A stretch of 64,000 nucleotides of DNA from Streptomyces sp. S4.7 (GCF_010384365.1 NZ_CP048397.1:620001-684000); one strand, 5' to 3'. Shown: positions 26,999-36,369, numbered from the stretch's first letter. The notes: generated by a model from the letters alone, not told the origin. Numbers and translations: made by a program.

Positions 26999-28111
26999 TC
27001 AGCAGATCCTCGGGAGCTGTTCGCCGACGGGCAGGCCGACGACCCGGGTGCCGCCGAGGCCCGTCCTGGCGACCACCATGCCGGGGTGTCCGGTGACGCA
27101 GGTGCCGATCCGGCGGGCCCGGCGGCCCAGCGGGTGCGCCGTCAGGGCGGCGAGGACCCGGTCGGCGCAGTCGGCGGGCACGATCGCGAGCAGCTTGCCC
27201 TCGTTCGCGACCTGGAGGGGGTCGAGCCCGAGGAGGCTGCACGCATCGCGCACGGTGTCCGGTACGGGCAGGTCCCGCTCGATCAGTTCGACGCCGACCG
27301 CCGACGCGGTGGCGATCTCGTTCAGCGAGGCGGCGACGCCGCCGCGCGTGGGGTCGCGCAGGACGTGCACGTCGGCGCCGGTGGCGAGCATCGCGGCGAC
27401 GAGCCCGTGCAGGGCGGCGGTGTCGCTCTCGACCGTCGTGCCGAAGTCCAGGCCGTCCCGGCAGCTCATGACCGCCACGCCGTGCACCCCGATGTCGCCG
27501 CTGATCAGCACGGCGTCGCCGGGCGCGGCGCGGCGCGGGCCGATGTCGACACCGGCGGGGATCACTCCGATCCCCGAGGTGTTGACGTAGACGCCGTCCC
27601 CGCTGCCGCTGTCGACGACCTTGGTGTCTCCGGTGACCAGCCGGACCCCGGCCGCCCGCGCCGCCGCGCCCATGTCCTGGGCGATCCGGCCGAGATCGGT
27701 GAGGGCGGTGCCCTCCTGGAGGATGAACGCGGACGACATGAACAGGGGTGTCGCGCCCGACATCGCGAGGTCGTTGACGGTGCCGTTGACGGCGAGGTCC
27801 CCGATGGAGCCGCCGGGGAAGAACATCGGCTTGACCACGAACGAGTCGGTGGAGAAGGCGAGTCGGGTGCCTTCGCCGACGGTGACTACGGCGGAGTCGC
27901 CGAGTTCGGCCGCCGCGGCGGAGCCGTACGCGGGGAGGAACAGGTGCTCGACCAGTTCGGCCGACATCGCCCCGCCGCCGCCGTGGCCCATGACGACCGC
28001 GGGGGTGGTGCGGAGGGGGACGGGGCAGGCCCAGTTCTCGAAGTCGAGGTCGTCGCCGGCGGGGGCGGTCGTGGGGGCGGGTACGTGGCTGGTCGTCCCG
28101 GTCTCGGTCAC
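26999..28111 (-). CDS. hypE: Hydrogenase maturation factor HypE
   Basis: A 370-residue PurM-like ATPase that dehydrates the thiocarboxamide on its C-terminal cysteine to a thiocyanate, supplying cyanide for the NiFe(CN)2CO centre. The required C-terminus PRIC is present. The N-terminal part has [10 protein letters not shown] and [37 protein letters not shown], and [15 protein letters not shown] lies further on. GTG 28111 overlaps the hypD stop codon (GTGA), and DUF6390 follows after one base. It works with the HypF domain of the HypC-HypF fusion. Confidence 0.95.
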   Translation of the reverse strand: MTETGTTSHVPAPTTAPAGDDLDFENWACPVPLRTTPAVVMGHGGGGAMSAELVEHLFLPAYGSAAAAELGDSAVVTVGEGTRLAFSTDSFVVKPMFFPGGSIGDLAVNGTVNDLAMSGATPLFMSSAFILQEGTALTDLGRIAQDMGAAARAAGVRLVTGDTKVVDSGSGDGVYVNTSGIGVIPAGVDIGPRRAAPGDAVLISGDIGVHGVAVMSCRDGLDFGTTVESDTAALHGLVAAMLATGADVHVLRDPTRGGVAASLNEIATASAVGVELIERDLPVPDTVRDACSLLGLDPLQVANEGKLLAIVPADCADRVLAALTAHPLGRRARRIGTCVTGHPGMVVARTGLGGTRVVGLPVGEQLPRIC

Positions 28112-29211
28112 TTGGCATCGACCAGTTCGAGTCGGCGGTAGGTGAAGTACGCGGCGCACGCGCCCTCGGAGGAGACCATCGTGGCGCCCAGCGGGTTCCT
28201 GGGGGTGCACTCCTTGCCGAAGGCGGCGCACTCGTGCGGTTTGATCAGCCCCTGGAGTACGTCGCCGGAGCGGCACAGAGAGGATTCGGCGGTACGGATG
28301 CCCGCGACGTCGAACCGGCGCTCGGCGTCGAACTCCGCGTACCTCCCGGACAGTCGCCATCCGCTGTCCGGGATCATGCCGATCCCGCGCCAGGTCCGGT
28401 CGGTGACCTCGAAGACGTCGCGCAGCATCTCCATGGCGGGGAGGTTGCCCTCGTCACGTACGGCGCGGGGGTAGGCGTTCTCCACTTCGTGGCGGCCCTG
28501 TTCGAGTTGCAGGATCGTGCGGCGGACGCCTTCGAGGATGTCGAGCGGTTCGAACCCCGTGACGACGACGGGGACTTGGTACTTCTCCGCGAGCGGCGGG
28601 TACTGGGAGGTCCCCATCACGCTGCACACGTGCCCGGCGGCGAGGAACGCCTGGACCCGGCAGGTGGGGGACTCCATGATGGCGGCGATGGCGGGCGGTA
28701 CGAGCACATGCGAGACGAGCAGTGAGAAGTTCCGTACGCCGAGCCGCCGGGCCTGATGGACCGTCATGGCGTTGGCGGGGGCGGTCGTCTCGAAGCCGAT
28801 GCCGAAGAAGACGACTTCCTTGTCGGGGTTGTCGCGGGCGATCTTCAGCGCGTCGAGCGGGGAGTACACCACGCGTACGTCGCCGCCGGCGCTCTTGACC
28901 GAGAACAGGTCCTGGCCGCTGCCCGGCACGCGCAGCATGTCTCCGAAGGAGCAGAAGACGACGCCGGGCCGGGCCGCGATCGCCAGTGCCCGGTCGATGA
29001 TCTCCAGCGGGGTCACACAGACCGGGCAGCCCGGCCCGTGGATCATCTCCACCCCGTCGGGCAGCAGTTGGTCGATGCCGTGCCGGATGATCGAGTGGGT
29101 CTGGCCGCCGCAGACCTCCATCATCGCCCAGGGGCGGGTGGTGGCCGCGTGGATCTCGTCGACCAGCCGTCTGGCGAGGCCGGGGTCGCTGAACTCGTCG
29201 AGGTACTTCAC
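28108..29211 (-). CDS. hypD: Hydrogenase maturation factor HypD
   Basis: A 367-residue protein that, with HypC, assembles the Fe(CN)2CO unit. Conserved segments include [52 protein letters not shown] and the C-terminal cysteines [24 protein letters not shown] that bind its [4Fe-4S] cluster. The start is GTG 29211 overlapping the hypC stop (GTGA). Length is normal for the family. Confidence 0.95.
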   Translation of the reverse strand: MKYLDEFSDPGLARRLVDEIHAATTRPWAMMEVCGGQTHSIIRHGIDQLLPDGVEMIHGPGCPVCVTPLEIIDRALAIAARPGVVFCSFGDMLRVPGSGQDLFSVKSAGGDVRVVYSPLDALKIARDNPDKEVVFFGIGFETTAPANAMTVHQARRLGVRNFSLLVSHVLVPPAIAAIMESPTCRVQAFLAAGHVCSVMGTSQYPPLAEKYQVPVVVTGFEPLDILEGVRRTILQLEQGRHEVENAYPRAVRDEGNLPAMEMLRDVFEVTDRTWRGIGMIPDSGWRLSGRYAEFDAERRFDVAGIRTAESSLCRSGDVLQGLIKPHECAAFGKECTPRNPLGATMVSSEGACAAYFTYRRLELVDAK

Positions 29212-29510
29212 AGTCCGCTGCCTTCCGCTTCCACTGATTCCCGCTGCCTTGCGGCGAGTTCGAAACCGTCACCGAACTCCTCCTCAAGGAGCCCGAGCTG
29301 CTCGAAGTTCGCCAGCGTCTGCCGGGCCGACGCCTCGTCGAGCCGCTGGATGGCGAAGCCGACGTGGACGACGACGTATTCGCCGATCTCCGCGTCGGGG
29401 ATGTACTGGAGGCAGACCTCCTTGCGTACGCCGCCGAAGTCGACCTGGGCCATCAGGACGCCGTCGGCCTCGGCGGTGCTGAGCACCCGCCCGGGGACTG
29501 CCAGACACAT
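29208..29510 (-). CDS. hypC: Stand-alone hydrogenase chaperone HypC
   Basis: A 100-residue HypC/HupF-type chaperone starting MCLAVPGRV, with the essential Cys2 that carries the iron unit after Met removal. The OB-like fold reads through [28 protein letters not shown]. Canonical HypC is about 80-90 residues. The genome also has a HypC domain fused to HypF directly upstream, so this cluster encodes two HypC modules. The gene overlaps hypD (GTGA), and both Cys2 residues are intact. Confidence 0.93.
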   Translation of the reverse strand: MCLAVPGRVLSTAEADGVLMAQVDFGGVRKEVCLQYIPDAEIGEYVVVHVGFAIQRLDEASARQTLANFEQLGLLEEEFGDGFELAARQRESVEAEGSGL

Positions 29511-29553
29511 GGTGTCGCTTCCTTCTCTCTGGATGGGTGACTCCGGCGCCGGG

Positions 29554-32175
29554 TCAGCCGGACGCCGCGACCAGCAGTTGCCCGAAAGCCACGCCGCCGT
29601 CGTTGGGCGGCAGCAGAACGGGACGCAGGACCGTGAAGTCCCTTGCTTGCAGGGCCCGTTCGGTCGATGCCAGCAGGACGGCGTTCTGGAATACCCCGCC
29701 TCCCAGAGCCACCGCACCGAGCCCGGTCCGCCGCCGGAACAGCTCCGCGAGGTCGACGGTGAGGACCGCGACGGCCGCGTGGAAACGCGCGGCGACCAGC
29801 TCCGGCGAGGTCCCCGCGCTCACGTCGGAGACCACCGCCCGGATCACCGGGCCGGGGTCGGCGACGACCGGCTCACCGGGGTCCGCCGGGTACACGAGGG
29901 CGAACGCGTAGGCGTCGGCGTCCGGTCCGGGCTCCCCCGCCGCCGATCTGGCCAGCCCCTCCAGCGCGATCGCGGCCTCCGCCTCGTACGCCACCTCGTG
30001 CCGTACGCCCGCCAGTGAGGCGACGGCGTCGAAGAGCCGGCCCATGCTGGATGTCGGCACACAGCCGAAGCCCGTCGCGAACTGGTGGGCCAGCACGTCG
30101 CGTTCCCTGGCCGGGCAGGCGGCGACGGCGGGCAGCTTCTCGTCCCAGTCGATCCCGGCGGCGTACAGATGGGCGAGCGCCATGCGGTAGGGCCGCAGCA
30201 CGCTCGCGTCACCGCCCGCGAGGGGTACGTAGGCCAAGTGGGCGGCCCTGCGATACGACTTGTAGTCGGCGATCAGTGCCTCGCCGCCCCACACCGCGCC
30301 GTCGGCGCCGTGGCCGGTGCCGTCGTAGGCGAAGCCGATGACGCTCTCGCCGGGTCCGATGCCGTGTTCGCCGAGCACGGCCGCGATGTGCGCGTGGTGG
30401 TGCTGCACGGTGCGTACGGCCCGGCCCTTGGCGTGCGCGCGGGCCCAGGCGCCGGAGCGGTAGCCGGGGTGGGAGTCGGCCACGAGCTGTTCCGGTTCGA
30501 CACCGGTCAGCGCCCCGAGGTGGTCGGCGGTGCGGGTCAGCGCGTCCACCGTGGAGAGGTCGTCCATGTCGCCGATGTGCTGGGAGACCCAGGCGTAGCC
30601 GCCCTCGCCGAGCGCGCAGGTGTTCTTCAGGTCGGCGCCGGCCGCCAGCAGCGGCGGGATGTCGAAGGGCAGCGCGAGGGGCAGCGGCGCGTACCCGCGT
30701 GACCTCCGTACGGGCAGTTCGGCGCCCGCGACGAACCGGCTGACCGAGTCGTCGCACGGCACCCGGATCGGACGGTCGTGCCGCAGCCAGGCGTCCACCA
30801 GCGGGGCGAGTTCGGTCAGCGCCCGCGCGTCGTCGGTGACGATCGGCTCACCGGAGCGGTTGCCGGAGGTCATCACCAGCACGTCGGGTCCGGGGGTGTC
30901 GTCGCCGATACCGAAGAGGAGGGTGTGCAGAGGGGTGTACGGGAGCAGCACGCCGAGGTCCGGATTGCCGGGCGCGACGGCTTCCGCGACTCCTCCGGAG
31001 ACGGGCGGTGTGCGCCGGGGCAGCAGCACGATCGGCTTTCTGGTGCCGGCCAGGAGCGCCCGCTCGTCGTCCGTGACCGTCACCAGCTCCCCGGCGACGT
31101 CGAGGTCCGCGACCATGACGGCGAAGGGCTTGCCGCCGCGCCGCTTGCGGCGGCGCAGTTCGGTGACGGCCGCCTCGTCGCGGGCGTCGCACGCGAGGTG
31201 GTAGCCGCCGAGCCCCTTGACGGCGACGATCTTCCCCTCGGCGAGCAACCGCCGTGCGGCGCGCAGCGCTTCGTCGCCGTGGTGGGTCGCCCGGCCGTCC
31301 TCGCCGATCAGTTCGAGACGGGGCCCGCAGGCGTGACAGGCGATGGGCTGGGCGTGGAAGCGGCGGTCGCGCGGGTCGTCGTACTCCGCGCGGCAGTCGT
31401 CGCACATCTCGAACGCCGCCATGGTCGTCGCCGCGCGGTCGTAGGGCATGCCGGTGACGATGGTGAAGCGCGGACCGCAGTGTGTGCAGGTGATGAAGGG
31501 GTGGCGGTGGCGCCGGTCCGCGGGGTCGCGCAGTTCGGTCAGACAGTCCCGGCAGGTCGCGGTGTCGGGCGAGACCAGGGTGCGGACCCGGTCGGCGGCG
31601 CTGGAGTCGGCGATGACGAACTCCGCTCCCCCGGTGGGTGGTTGGTCCGTCTCGGCCACCGACGCCACGACGGCCAGCGGGGGTGGGTCGGTGCGCAGTC
31701 GGCGCCCGAACTCCGCGACCGCTCCGGGGTCGCCCTCCACCTCGGCGACGACGCCGCTGCCGGTGTTGGTGACGGAGCCGGTGAGCGCGAGTGCGGCGGC
31801 GGTGACATACACGAACGGGCGGAAGCCCACGCCCTGGACGACGCCGCGCACCTCGAACCGGCGCCGGACGCACGGTTGTCGCGCGTCGGCGGAGGCGCTC
31901 TCGGCCGTCGGTCGGTGCTCCGTCTCGCCGCCCGCGCCCTCGCGGGCGCCGCTGCCCATCATCTCCAGCCCCGACAGGGCTTGCGCCGCCTTCGTCTCGT
32001 CGATGATCTCCATCGCGAAACCCATGTGCAGCAGGACCCAGTCGCCCGCGGCCGGGGGCGTGTCCAGCATGCCGATGTTGATACGGCGCCGGGCGCCCTC
32101 CACGTCGACGAGGGCGAGCTGGTCCGCGTACCCCTCGACGATCTCCACGACTCGCCCGGGGATGCCGAGACACAT
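29554..32175 (-). CDS. hypF: HypC-HypF fusion: chaperone plus carbamoyltransferase
   Basis: A single 873-codon frame without internal stop. Residues 1-76 are a HypC module (MCLGIPGRVVEIVEGY...DWVLLHMGFAMEIID). A linker (about 77-104) is followed by full HypF: acylphosphatase RRFEVRGVVQGVGFRPFVY (105-123), two zinc fingers (CRDC..., CHACG), a YrdC-like domain (EGKIVAVKGLGGYHLACDA) and the Kae1-like carbamoyltransferase with HHHAHIAAVLGE. HypF uses carbamoyl phosphate and ATP to carbamoylate HypE. ATG 32175 follows GGAGGT at seven bases. Fusing donor and carrier modules may channel intermediates; that is inference. Longer upstream frame to 32349 rejected. Confidence 0.93.
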   Translation of the reverse strand: MCLGIPGRVVEIVEGYADQLALVDVEGARRRINIGMLDTPPAAGDWVLLHMGFAMEIIDETKAAQALSGLEMMGSGAREGAGGETEHRPTAESASADARQPCVRRRFEVRGVVQGVGFRPFVYVTAAALALTGSVTNTGSGVVAEVEGDPGAVAEFGRRLRTDPPPLAVVASVAETDQPPTGGAEFVIADSSAADRVRTLVSPDTATCRDCLTELRDPADRRHRHPFITCTHCGPRFTIVTGMPYDRAATTMAAFEMCDDCRAEYDDPRDRRFHAQPIACHACGPRLELIGEDGRATHHGDEALRAARRLLAEGKIVAVKGLGGYHLACDARDEAAVTELRRRKRRGGKPFAVMVADLDVAGELVTVTDDERALLAGTRKPIVLLPRRTPPVSGGVAEAVAPGNPDLGVLLPYTPLHTLLFGIGDDTPGPDVLVMTSGNRSGEPIVTDDARALTELAPLVDAWLRHDRPIRVPCDDSVSRFVAGAELPVRRSRGYAPLPLALPFDIPPLLAAGADLKNTCALGEGGYAWVSQHIGDMDDLSTVDALTRTADHLGALTGVEPEQLVADSHPGYRSGAWARAHAKGRAVRTVQHHHAHIAAVLGEHGIGPGESVIGFAYDGTGHGADGAVWGGEALIADYKSYRRAAHLAYVPLAGGDASVLRPYRMALAHLYAAGIDWDEKLPAVAACPARERDVLAHQFATGFGCVPTSSMGRLFDAVASLAGVRHEVAYEAEAAIALEGLARSAAGEPGPDADAYAFALVYPADPGEPVVADPGPVIRAVVSDVSAGTSPELVAARFHAAVAVLTVDLAELFRRRTGLGAVALGGGVFQNAVLLASTERALQARDFTVLRPVLLPPNDGGVAFGQLLVAASG

Positions 32176-32177
32176 GA

Positions 32178-32711
32178 TCAGGACCTCCGGGTCCGGGCGG
32201 GTGCGGGTTCCTGCGTGGGTGTGCGCGGCGCGGGCCCGGCCGCCGTCAGCCGTCGGACCAGCGCGCGCACCTCCGCCACCGCTTCGGGTACGGCGGCGGC
32301 GACGGCCTCGCTGAGGCCGATGCCTTCCTCGACGCCGGCGGGGGTGCACCCCACAACGTGGGTGAGCGGAAGCGTACCGCCCAGTTGGCCCAGATTTGCC
32401 AGGACAGATACCGGATTCATGCCGTGTGCGTCGAATTCACCCGTACCGAGGTCGTCGGGGCCGACCTCCAGGACCGTCAGCTCGCCGGGCGCGCCGCCGC
32501 CGGGGCAGGCGTCGACCAGGACGAGCGCGTCGTACCCGTCGAGCAGGTCGTACGCCAGGTGCATGCCCCGGATGCCGTAGTCGACGACCCGGACGCCCGG
32601 GGGGAGCGGCGGCCCGGGGTCGGCGACGAGCCGCCGTACGACCTCCGGGCCGAATCCGTCGTCTCCGAGGAAGAGATTGCCGATGCCGGCGACGAGCAGG
32701 CCACCGGTCAC
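32178..32711 (-). CDS. Hydrogenase maturation endopeptidase
   Basis: A 177-residue HyaD/HupD-type protease that removes the C-terminal peptide of the hydrogenase large subunit after nickel insertion. The nickel-sensing core is in GIGNLFLGDDGFGPEVV (first acidic metal ligand), LVDACPGGGAPGEL and the His/Gly pair in FDAHGMNP. A Pro/Arg-rich tail of about 20 residues follows. GTG 32711 was chosen from the family start; the gene is two bases upstream of the HypC-HypF start. Confidence 0.9.
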   Translation of the reverse strand: MTGGLLVAGIGNLFLGDDGFGPEVVRRLVADPGPPLPPGVRVVDYGIRGMHLAYDLLDGYDALVLVDACPGGGAPGELTVLEVGPDDLGTGEFDAHGMNPVSVLANLGQLGGTLPLTHVVGCTPAGVEEGIGLSEAVAAAVPEAVAEVRALVRRLTAAGPAPRTPTQEPAPARTRRS

Positions 32712-32712
32712 G

Positions 32713-33030
32713 TCAGGACTGGTCCTCGGCGCGCGACGTGCCGCCGTGATGGGAAGGCCCGGTGCCTCCGTCCCCGGACCGTGACCGCTTCGTCCGGTCG
32801 GCGGGCCGTTCGTCGCCGGGCGAGCGGGTGGCGCCCTTCCCGGTCCTCTCGGGATCGGCGGACTTCATGTCGGGGTCCTCGACGGGGCCGGTCGCGCCGC
32901 CAGTCCTGGCACCGTCCCTGGTCGACGTCTCCTTGTCACCGACGTCGGCCCTCTTGCGGCGGCCCTCGTACGGCGGAACGGCGCGGTCGCCGGTGTCGAT
33001 GTCGTCGGGTCGGCGCTCTTCCTTCGCCAT
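32713..33030 (-). CDS. Small hydrophilic protein, unknown function
   Basis: A 105-residue, strongly charged, probably disordered protein: MAKEERRPDDIDTGDRAVPPYEG, then Gly/Asp/Lys/Ser-rich sequence to the end. No cysteine, signal peptide or transmembrane helix is present. It lies between a 68-residue protein of similar composition and the maturation protease, with a one-base gap to the protease start, so it is probably translated as part of the hydrogenase operon. No known domain is recognised. Confidence 0.55.
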   Translation of the reverse strand: MAKEERRPDDIDTGDRAVPPYEGRRKRADVGDKETSTRDGARTGGATGPVEDPDMKSADPERTGKGATRSPGDERPADRTKRSRSGDGGTGPSHHGGTSRAEDQS

Positions 33031-33085
33031 GCTGTGCTCCCTGGGTCTGGGGGTACGGGGTTCCCGGCGGGACGCCGGTCCGGCG

Positions 33086-33292
33086 TCAGTTGCCGCCGGA
33101 CCGGAGGTTCGGGGAGTCCGGGTCGATGGGGTCGCCCGGTTTGACGGAGGTGTCCGACTTCTTGTCGGAACCGCCGGACGGCCGGTCGGCGGGACCCGCG
33201 GACGGCTGGTCGGAACCGGTGTCGCGCGACCCCTTGGGGCCCCGCTCCGACTGCGGCTCTTCGTCGTGGCGGCCACGCTTCTTGTCAGTCAT
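33086..33292 (-). CDS. Short disordered protein in hydrogenase operon
   Basis: A 68-residue protein, MTDKKRGRHDEEPQSERGPK..., rich in Gly, Ser, Asp, Lys and Pro, and predicted disordered throughout. It shares composition and the motifs DxxxSDKKSDTS and PGDPIDPD with nothing recognisable. It sits 29 bases after the microprotein stop and 55 bases before the 105-residue hydrophilic gene. Reality of the gene rests on codon bias, position and a consistent ATG. Confidence 0.5.
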   Translation of the reverse strand: MTDKKRGRHDEEPQSERGPKGSRDTGSDQPSAGPADRPSGGSDKKSDTSVKPGDPIDPDSPNLRSGGN

Positions 33293-33321
33293 CGGATGCT
33301 CTTCTCACTCGCGCCACGCGC

Positions 33322-33441
33322 TCACATCGAGCGCATCTTGACGTATCTGCGGATGTCGGGGATCGATCGCACACCGACGGCGACGACCACGGCCGCCACG
33401 GCGGCGGCCGCACCCGTGGTGATCATTCCGAGGATTCTCAC
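33322..33441 (-). CDS. 39-residue membrane microprotein, DUF6893-like
   Basis: A 39-residue protein beginning MRILGMI. A single Ala/Val-rich transmembrane helix (GAAAAVAAVVVAVGV) is followed by a basic, cytoplasm-like tail RSIPDIRRYVKM. GTG at 33441 follows GGAGAA at about seven bases and overlaps the stop of the upstream 493-residue gene (GTGA), so translation is probably coupled. It resembles the short DUF6893 proteins found in Streptomyces hydrogenase clusters, an identification from memory. Too short for ordinary ORF calls. A membrane anchor for the otherwise soluble hydrogenase is one possibility. Confidence 0.65.
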   Translation of the reverse strand: MRILGMITTGAAAAVAAVVVAVGVRSIPDIRRYVKMRSM

Positions 33442-34919
33442 GATGGGTTCTCCTTCCTGTGTTCCGTTGGAGTGGGGAGGTCGTCACCCCGGCGGGGGTC
33501 CGCGTCGGGCAGCGGTTCCAGTTCGTCGGGGGCGAAGTAGAAGTAGCGGCCGTACCAGTCGTGCATGTCGGCCGCCGGGTCGTCGACCAGGACGAGGGCG
33601 ACATGCACGCCGCCGTCGACGTCCGAGAGCACGGCCGTCACCCGCGCCACCTGGCCGGCGAAGAAGAGGTCCTGCGCGTCGGCGCGACGGGACGGGTGGA
33701 CGCGCACGAGGCTGCCCTTGGCGACGGCGACCCCTTCGATGACCACGGAGTCGGAGTCGGGCGCCACCGAGGCGTCGGCCGCCGGGTCCCACCAGGGCGC
33801 GCCGCCGGTGTCGAAGGCGGCGGGCTCGGCGTCCCGCAGATCGCCGCGGGAGCCCGGGGCGGCAGGTGGCCGGGCGGGGCCGTGCGTCTCGCGCAGAAGG
33901 CCGTGGAGCTGTTGCAGTTCGCCCGCCGACATCGCGTCGCAGCGGTGGATGATCTCGCGGGCCAGCGGGTCGGTGGCCCGCGCCTCGGCCTTCTCCTCCT
34001 CCGTCATGGTCATCACCCGCAGGGTGAGGATCTCGTCGATCTCGGTGGAGTCGAACAGGGCGCCGGGGCTCTGTTCGGCGATCTCGGGGTGGTCATAGAG
34101 GATGATCGGCGCACCCAGCACGGTGTCCGTGGAGCCCTTCGCACCGGCCAGGACCGGCCAGCATCTGCGCTGTCGGCACCGGGCGGCGGCGGGTGCGGCC
34201 TCGTGCGGGGGCTCGCGCAGGGAGATGAACTCGGCGCCGTGGGCCCGCAGGAGCAGATGGGTGCCGATCAGCGAGGCGCGGATGGCGGCGTCCTTGTCGG
34301 TGGCGGTCGCGGGGTGCTCGTTGTCCACCGAGACCGAGAGCCGCAGACAGCCGCCGTCGCGGGTCGTGCGGGTACGGACGCGGACCGTCAGCGGTTCGCG
34401 GCGCCGTACGACTCGCCCGGCCGGCGCACCGTGCTCGTCCGTCAGCGGTTCGGCGTCCTCGCCGCCGGGGACGGTGCGCAGTTCGTCGGTCGAGCCGGGC
34501 ACCGTGCCCAACGGGACGGATCCCAGGTCGAGTTCGCACTCGACGGCCTCGTCCCAGCTCAGGACGGACACACCGGCCACGTCGAGTGCACCGACGGTCG
34601 TGTGGCTCCCGTCCGGCTCCCGGCGCTGCACCTCGCGCACCTGGAGCTGGAGGAAACGGAGCCGGACGCTCACCGCGGCGGTGGCAGCCGACGCGTCGTC
34701 AGGGGCCTTGAGCAGGGCCTGCATCGCCATGCCTGGTTCCTCGGCGAAGCTGCCGGGCGCGGCGTCGGGCGGGCCGAGGACGCCGAACTGCCAGCGGGAC
34801 CGGTTCTTGTGGGAGCTGGCTCGGTACGGGTACAGCAGGTAGCCCTCGTACAGCACCGCGTCGGCGATCGCACGGACATGGTCGAGCCCCACGGGGGCGG
34901 CGGGGGTCACCGGGGTCAT
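33438..34919 (-). CDS. Conserved hydrogenase-cluster protein of unknown function (493 aa)
   Basis: A 493-residue soluble protein. It begins with DHVRAIADAVLYEGYLLYPYRASSHKNRSRWQFGVLGPPD, which looks like a conserved family start, and ends near residue 480 with a strand-rich region (WYGRYFYFAPDELEPLP). No cysteine clusters or known catalytic motif is recognised. The gene overlaps the DUF6084-like gene upstream (ATGA) and the microprotein downstream (GTGA), so it is inside the hydrogenase translational unit. A chaperone or assembly role is plausible from location only. Confidence 0.75.
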   Translation of the reverse strand: MTPVTPAAPVGLDHVRAIADAVLYEGYLLYPYRASSHKNRSRWQFGVLGPPDAAPGSFAEEPGMAMQALLKAPDDASAATAAVSVRLRFLQLQVREVQRREPDGSHTTVGALDVAGVSVLSWDEAVECELDLGSVPLGTVPGSTDELRTVPGGEDAEPLTDEHGAPAGRVVRRREPLTVRVRTRTTRDGGCLRLSVSVDNEHPATATDKDAAIRASLIGTHLLLRAHGAEFISLREPPHEAAPAAARCRQRRCWPVLAGAKGSTDTVLGAPIILYDHPEIAEQSPGALFDSTEIDEILTLRVMTMTEEEKAEARATDPLAREIIHRCDAMSAGELQQLHGLLRETHGPARPPAAPGSRGDLRDAEPAAFDTGGAPWWDPAADASVAPDSDSVVIEGVAVAKGSLVRVHPSRRADAQDLFFAGQVARVTAVLSDVDGGVHVALVLVDDPAADMHDWYGRYFYFAPDELEPLPDADPRRGDDLPTPTEHRKENPS

Positions 34920-35614
34920 GTGACCACCTCGCCGATCTCGTCGGCGGCGGTCCGCTTCCGCGCGTCCGCCAGCAGCGTCGTCACCGTCTCGTCCCAGCTG
35001 ATCAGTCCGCGTCGTTCACGGAAGTCCGCGAAGCGCGCGAGCACGTCGTGATCCAGTCTGATCCAGCCGGAGTTGGGGAAGTGGTGGGCGATCATCCGCC
35101 GCCAGACGGCGACCGGCAGCTGGTACCGCGCCTCGCAGTCCCAGGGCACCTGCCGCACCCCGAAGCCCGAACCGCCGCCGTTGCCACCGTTCTTGGAGAA
35201 GACGGTGCCCGAGAAGAGCAGGCTGATCGGCACCGTCCCTTCCCCGAGCGCGTGCAGGTAGCGGGAGCCGATGACGTCGAAGTCGTAGGTGCAGGGCAGT
35301 GCGATGTCGACCTCGGTGGAGCCGGTGAAGCCCTGCACGGTCGTGTGGCACTGCATCCACTGGAACGGCCGCAGCGTGTCCGACCAGCGCTCGCGTTCCC
35401 CGAACAGAGCGCGCAGGGAGTCCTGTTCGGCTTCGCCGTAGTGGCGGCGCTGCGGTTCGATACGGACCTGGCAGCGCAGCACGATCGCGTGGATCCGCTC
35501 GTCCGAGCCGTCCTCGATCCGCAGCCTCGCGGTCAGCTGGGGCGCGGCGGTGTACGGCTCGGCGACGATGTCCCGTACGGAGAACTCCAGGCCGGGGGCG
35601 GTGGGGCCGCTCAT
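34916..35614 (-). CDS. DUF6084-like hydrogenase-cluster protein
   Basis: A 232-residue soluble protein with an all-beta look at the start (LEFSVRDIVAEPYTAAPQLTARLRIEDG), conserved RIEPQRRHYGEAEQ, and a Gly-rich loop (GNGGGSGFG) near the centre. It ends in a helical segment (DFRERRGLISWDETVTTLLADAR). It resembles DUF6084 proteins from streptomycete hydrogenase operons, named from memory. ATG 35614 overlaps the previous gene's stop (ATGA); its own stop overlaps the next ATG. Function unknown. Confidence 0.78.
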   Translation of the reverse strand: MSGPTAPGLEFSVRDIVAEPYTAAPQLTARLRIEDGSDERIHAIVLRCQVRIEPQRRHYGEAEQDSLRALFGERERWSDTLRPFQWMQCHTTVQGFTGSTEVDIALPCTYDFDVIGSRYLHALGEGTVPISLLFSGTVFSKNGGNGGGSGFGVRQVPWDCEARYQLPVAVWRRMIAHHFPNSGWIRLDHDVLARFADFRERRGLISWDETVTTLLADARKRTAADEIGEVVT

Positions 35615-36369
35615 GAGGTCCCGCCCGCGGCGTAGGGAGTGCGCACGGTCGTGGCGTCGCCCGCGGCCGAGTGGCCGCCCCTGCCCGCCGGATCGGCGGG
35701 CCGGCTGCGGGAGCGGACGTGCTCGAAGAAGTCGTCCATCGCGGCGTGCGCCTCCTGGCCGCCGTCGAAGCCGCGCCACAACGCGCGCAGTCGGCCGACC
35801 AGTTCGTAGCAGGCGTCGATCGGGACGAGATGGCAGGACGCGACCACTTCGCGCCCTCCGCCGCCGCCCGCCTCCATACGGCGTACGAGCAGTGCCTCGA
35901 CGTCCGGGCGCAGTACGGCCAGTCCGGGATTGGCCTCGACGATGGTCGCCCAGGCGTCCAGGGGCAGTTCGGATTCGGTGGCCCCGGCGGGGCCGGGATA
36001 GAAGGCGATGGTGCGGTCCTGCGCGGAGTTGCGGAACACGAAGGCCAGACCCACCGGGATCTGGAGTTCGTCCCAGGTGCGCGCGTCCAACGGGAGCCCG
36101 TCGAAGCTCAGATACCGGTCGGGGACGGTGCGGTAGCGCAGTTCCGCGCCCTCTTCCGTGAACAGGAGAGAGCAGGCCCGGCAGCCGCACATCAGACTGC
36201 GGCTCTCCAGATTCACCACGTGCCGGTGTTCCTCGCCGATCGGCGCGGCGCACATCTCGCACCGCTCGCCGGCGGCCGGACCGGGCCGGCCGCGGCTGAC
36301 CCGGAGCAGAGCGGCGACCGGTGACGCGGCACGGCCCGTGGGTACGGCACGGCCCCGGGGCGCGCTCAT
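35611..36369 (-). CDS. DUF5947-like zinc-finger-bearing hydrogenase-cluster protein
   Basis: A 252-residue protein. Near residues 37-65 a Cys-rich segment reads CEMCAAPIGEEHRHVVNLESRSLMCGCRACSLLF, with two Cys-x2-Cys pairs able to bind Zn or an iron-sulfur cluster. The rest is soluble and ends in a disordered tail. It resembles DUF5947 proteins of actinobacterial hydrogenase operons (name from memory). The stop and start overlap neighbours by four bases. A role in metal or cluster handling during hydrogenase assembly is inference. Confidence 0.8.
   Translation of the reverse strand: MSAPRGRAVPTGRAASPVAALLRVSRGRPGPAAGERCEMCAAPIGEEHRHVVNLESRSLMCGCRACSLLFTEEGAELRYRTVPDRYLSFDGLPLDARTWDELQIPVGLAFVFRNSAQDRTIAFYPGPAGATESELPLDAWATIVEANPGLAVLRPDVEALLVRRMEAGGGGGREVVASCHLVPIDACYELVGRLRALWRGFDGGQEAHAAMDDFFEHVRSRSRPADPAGRGGHSAAGDATTVRTPYAAGGTS

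Noticed and set aside
32176..32349. N-terminal extension of the HypC-HypF frame
   Set aside because: The extension is Arg/Gly-rich and overlaps the maturation protease; ATG 32175 has a strong ribosome binding site and gives the required MCLG start.
30778..32580. A 600-codon plus-strand frame opposite the HypC-HypF fusion
   Set aside because: It is a GC-rich shadow frame; the minus-strand protein is unmistakable HypC-HypF.
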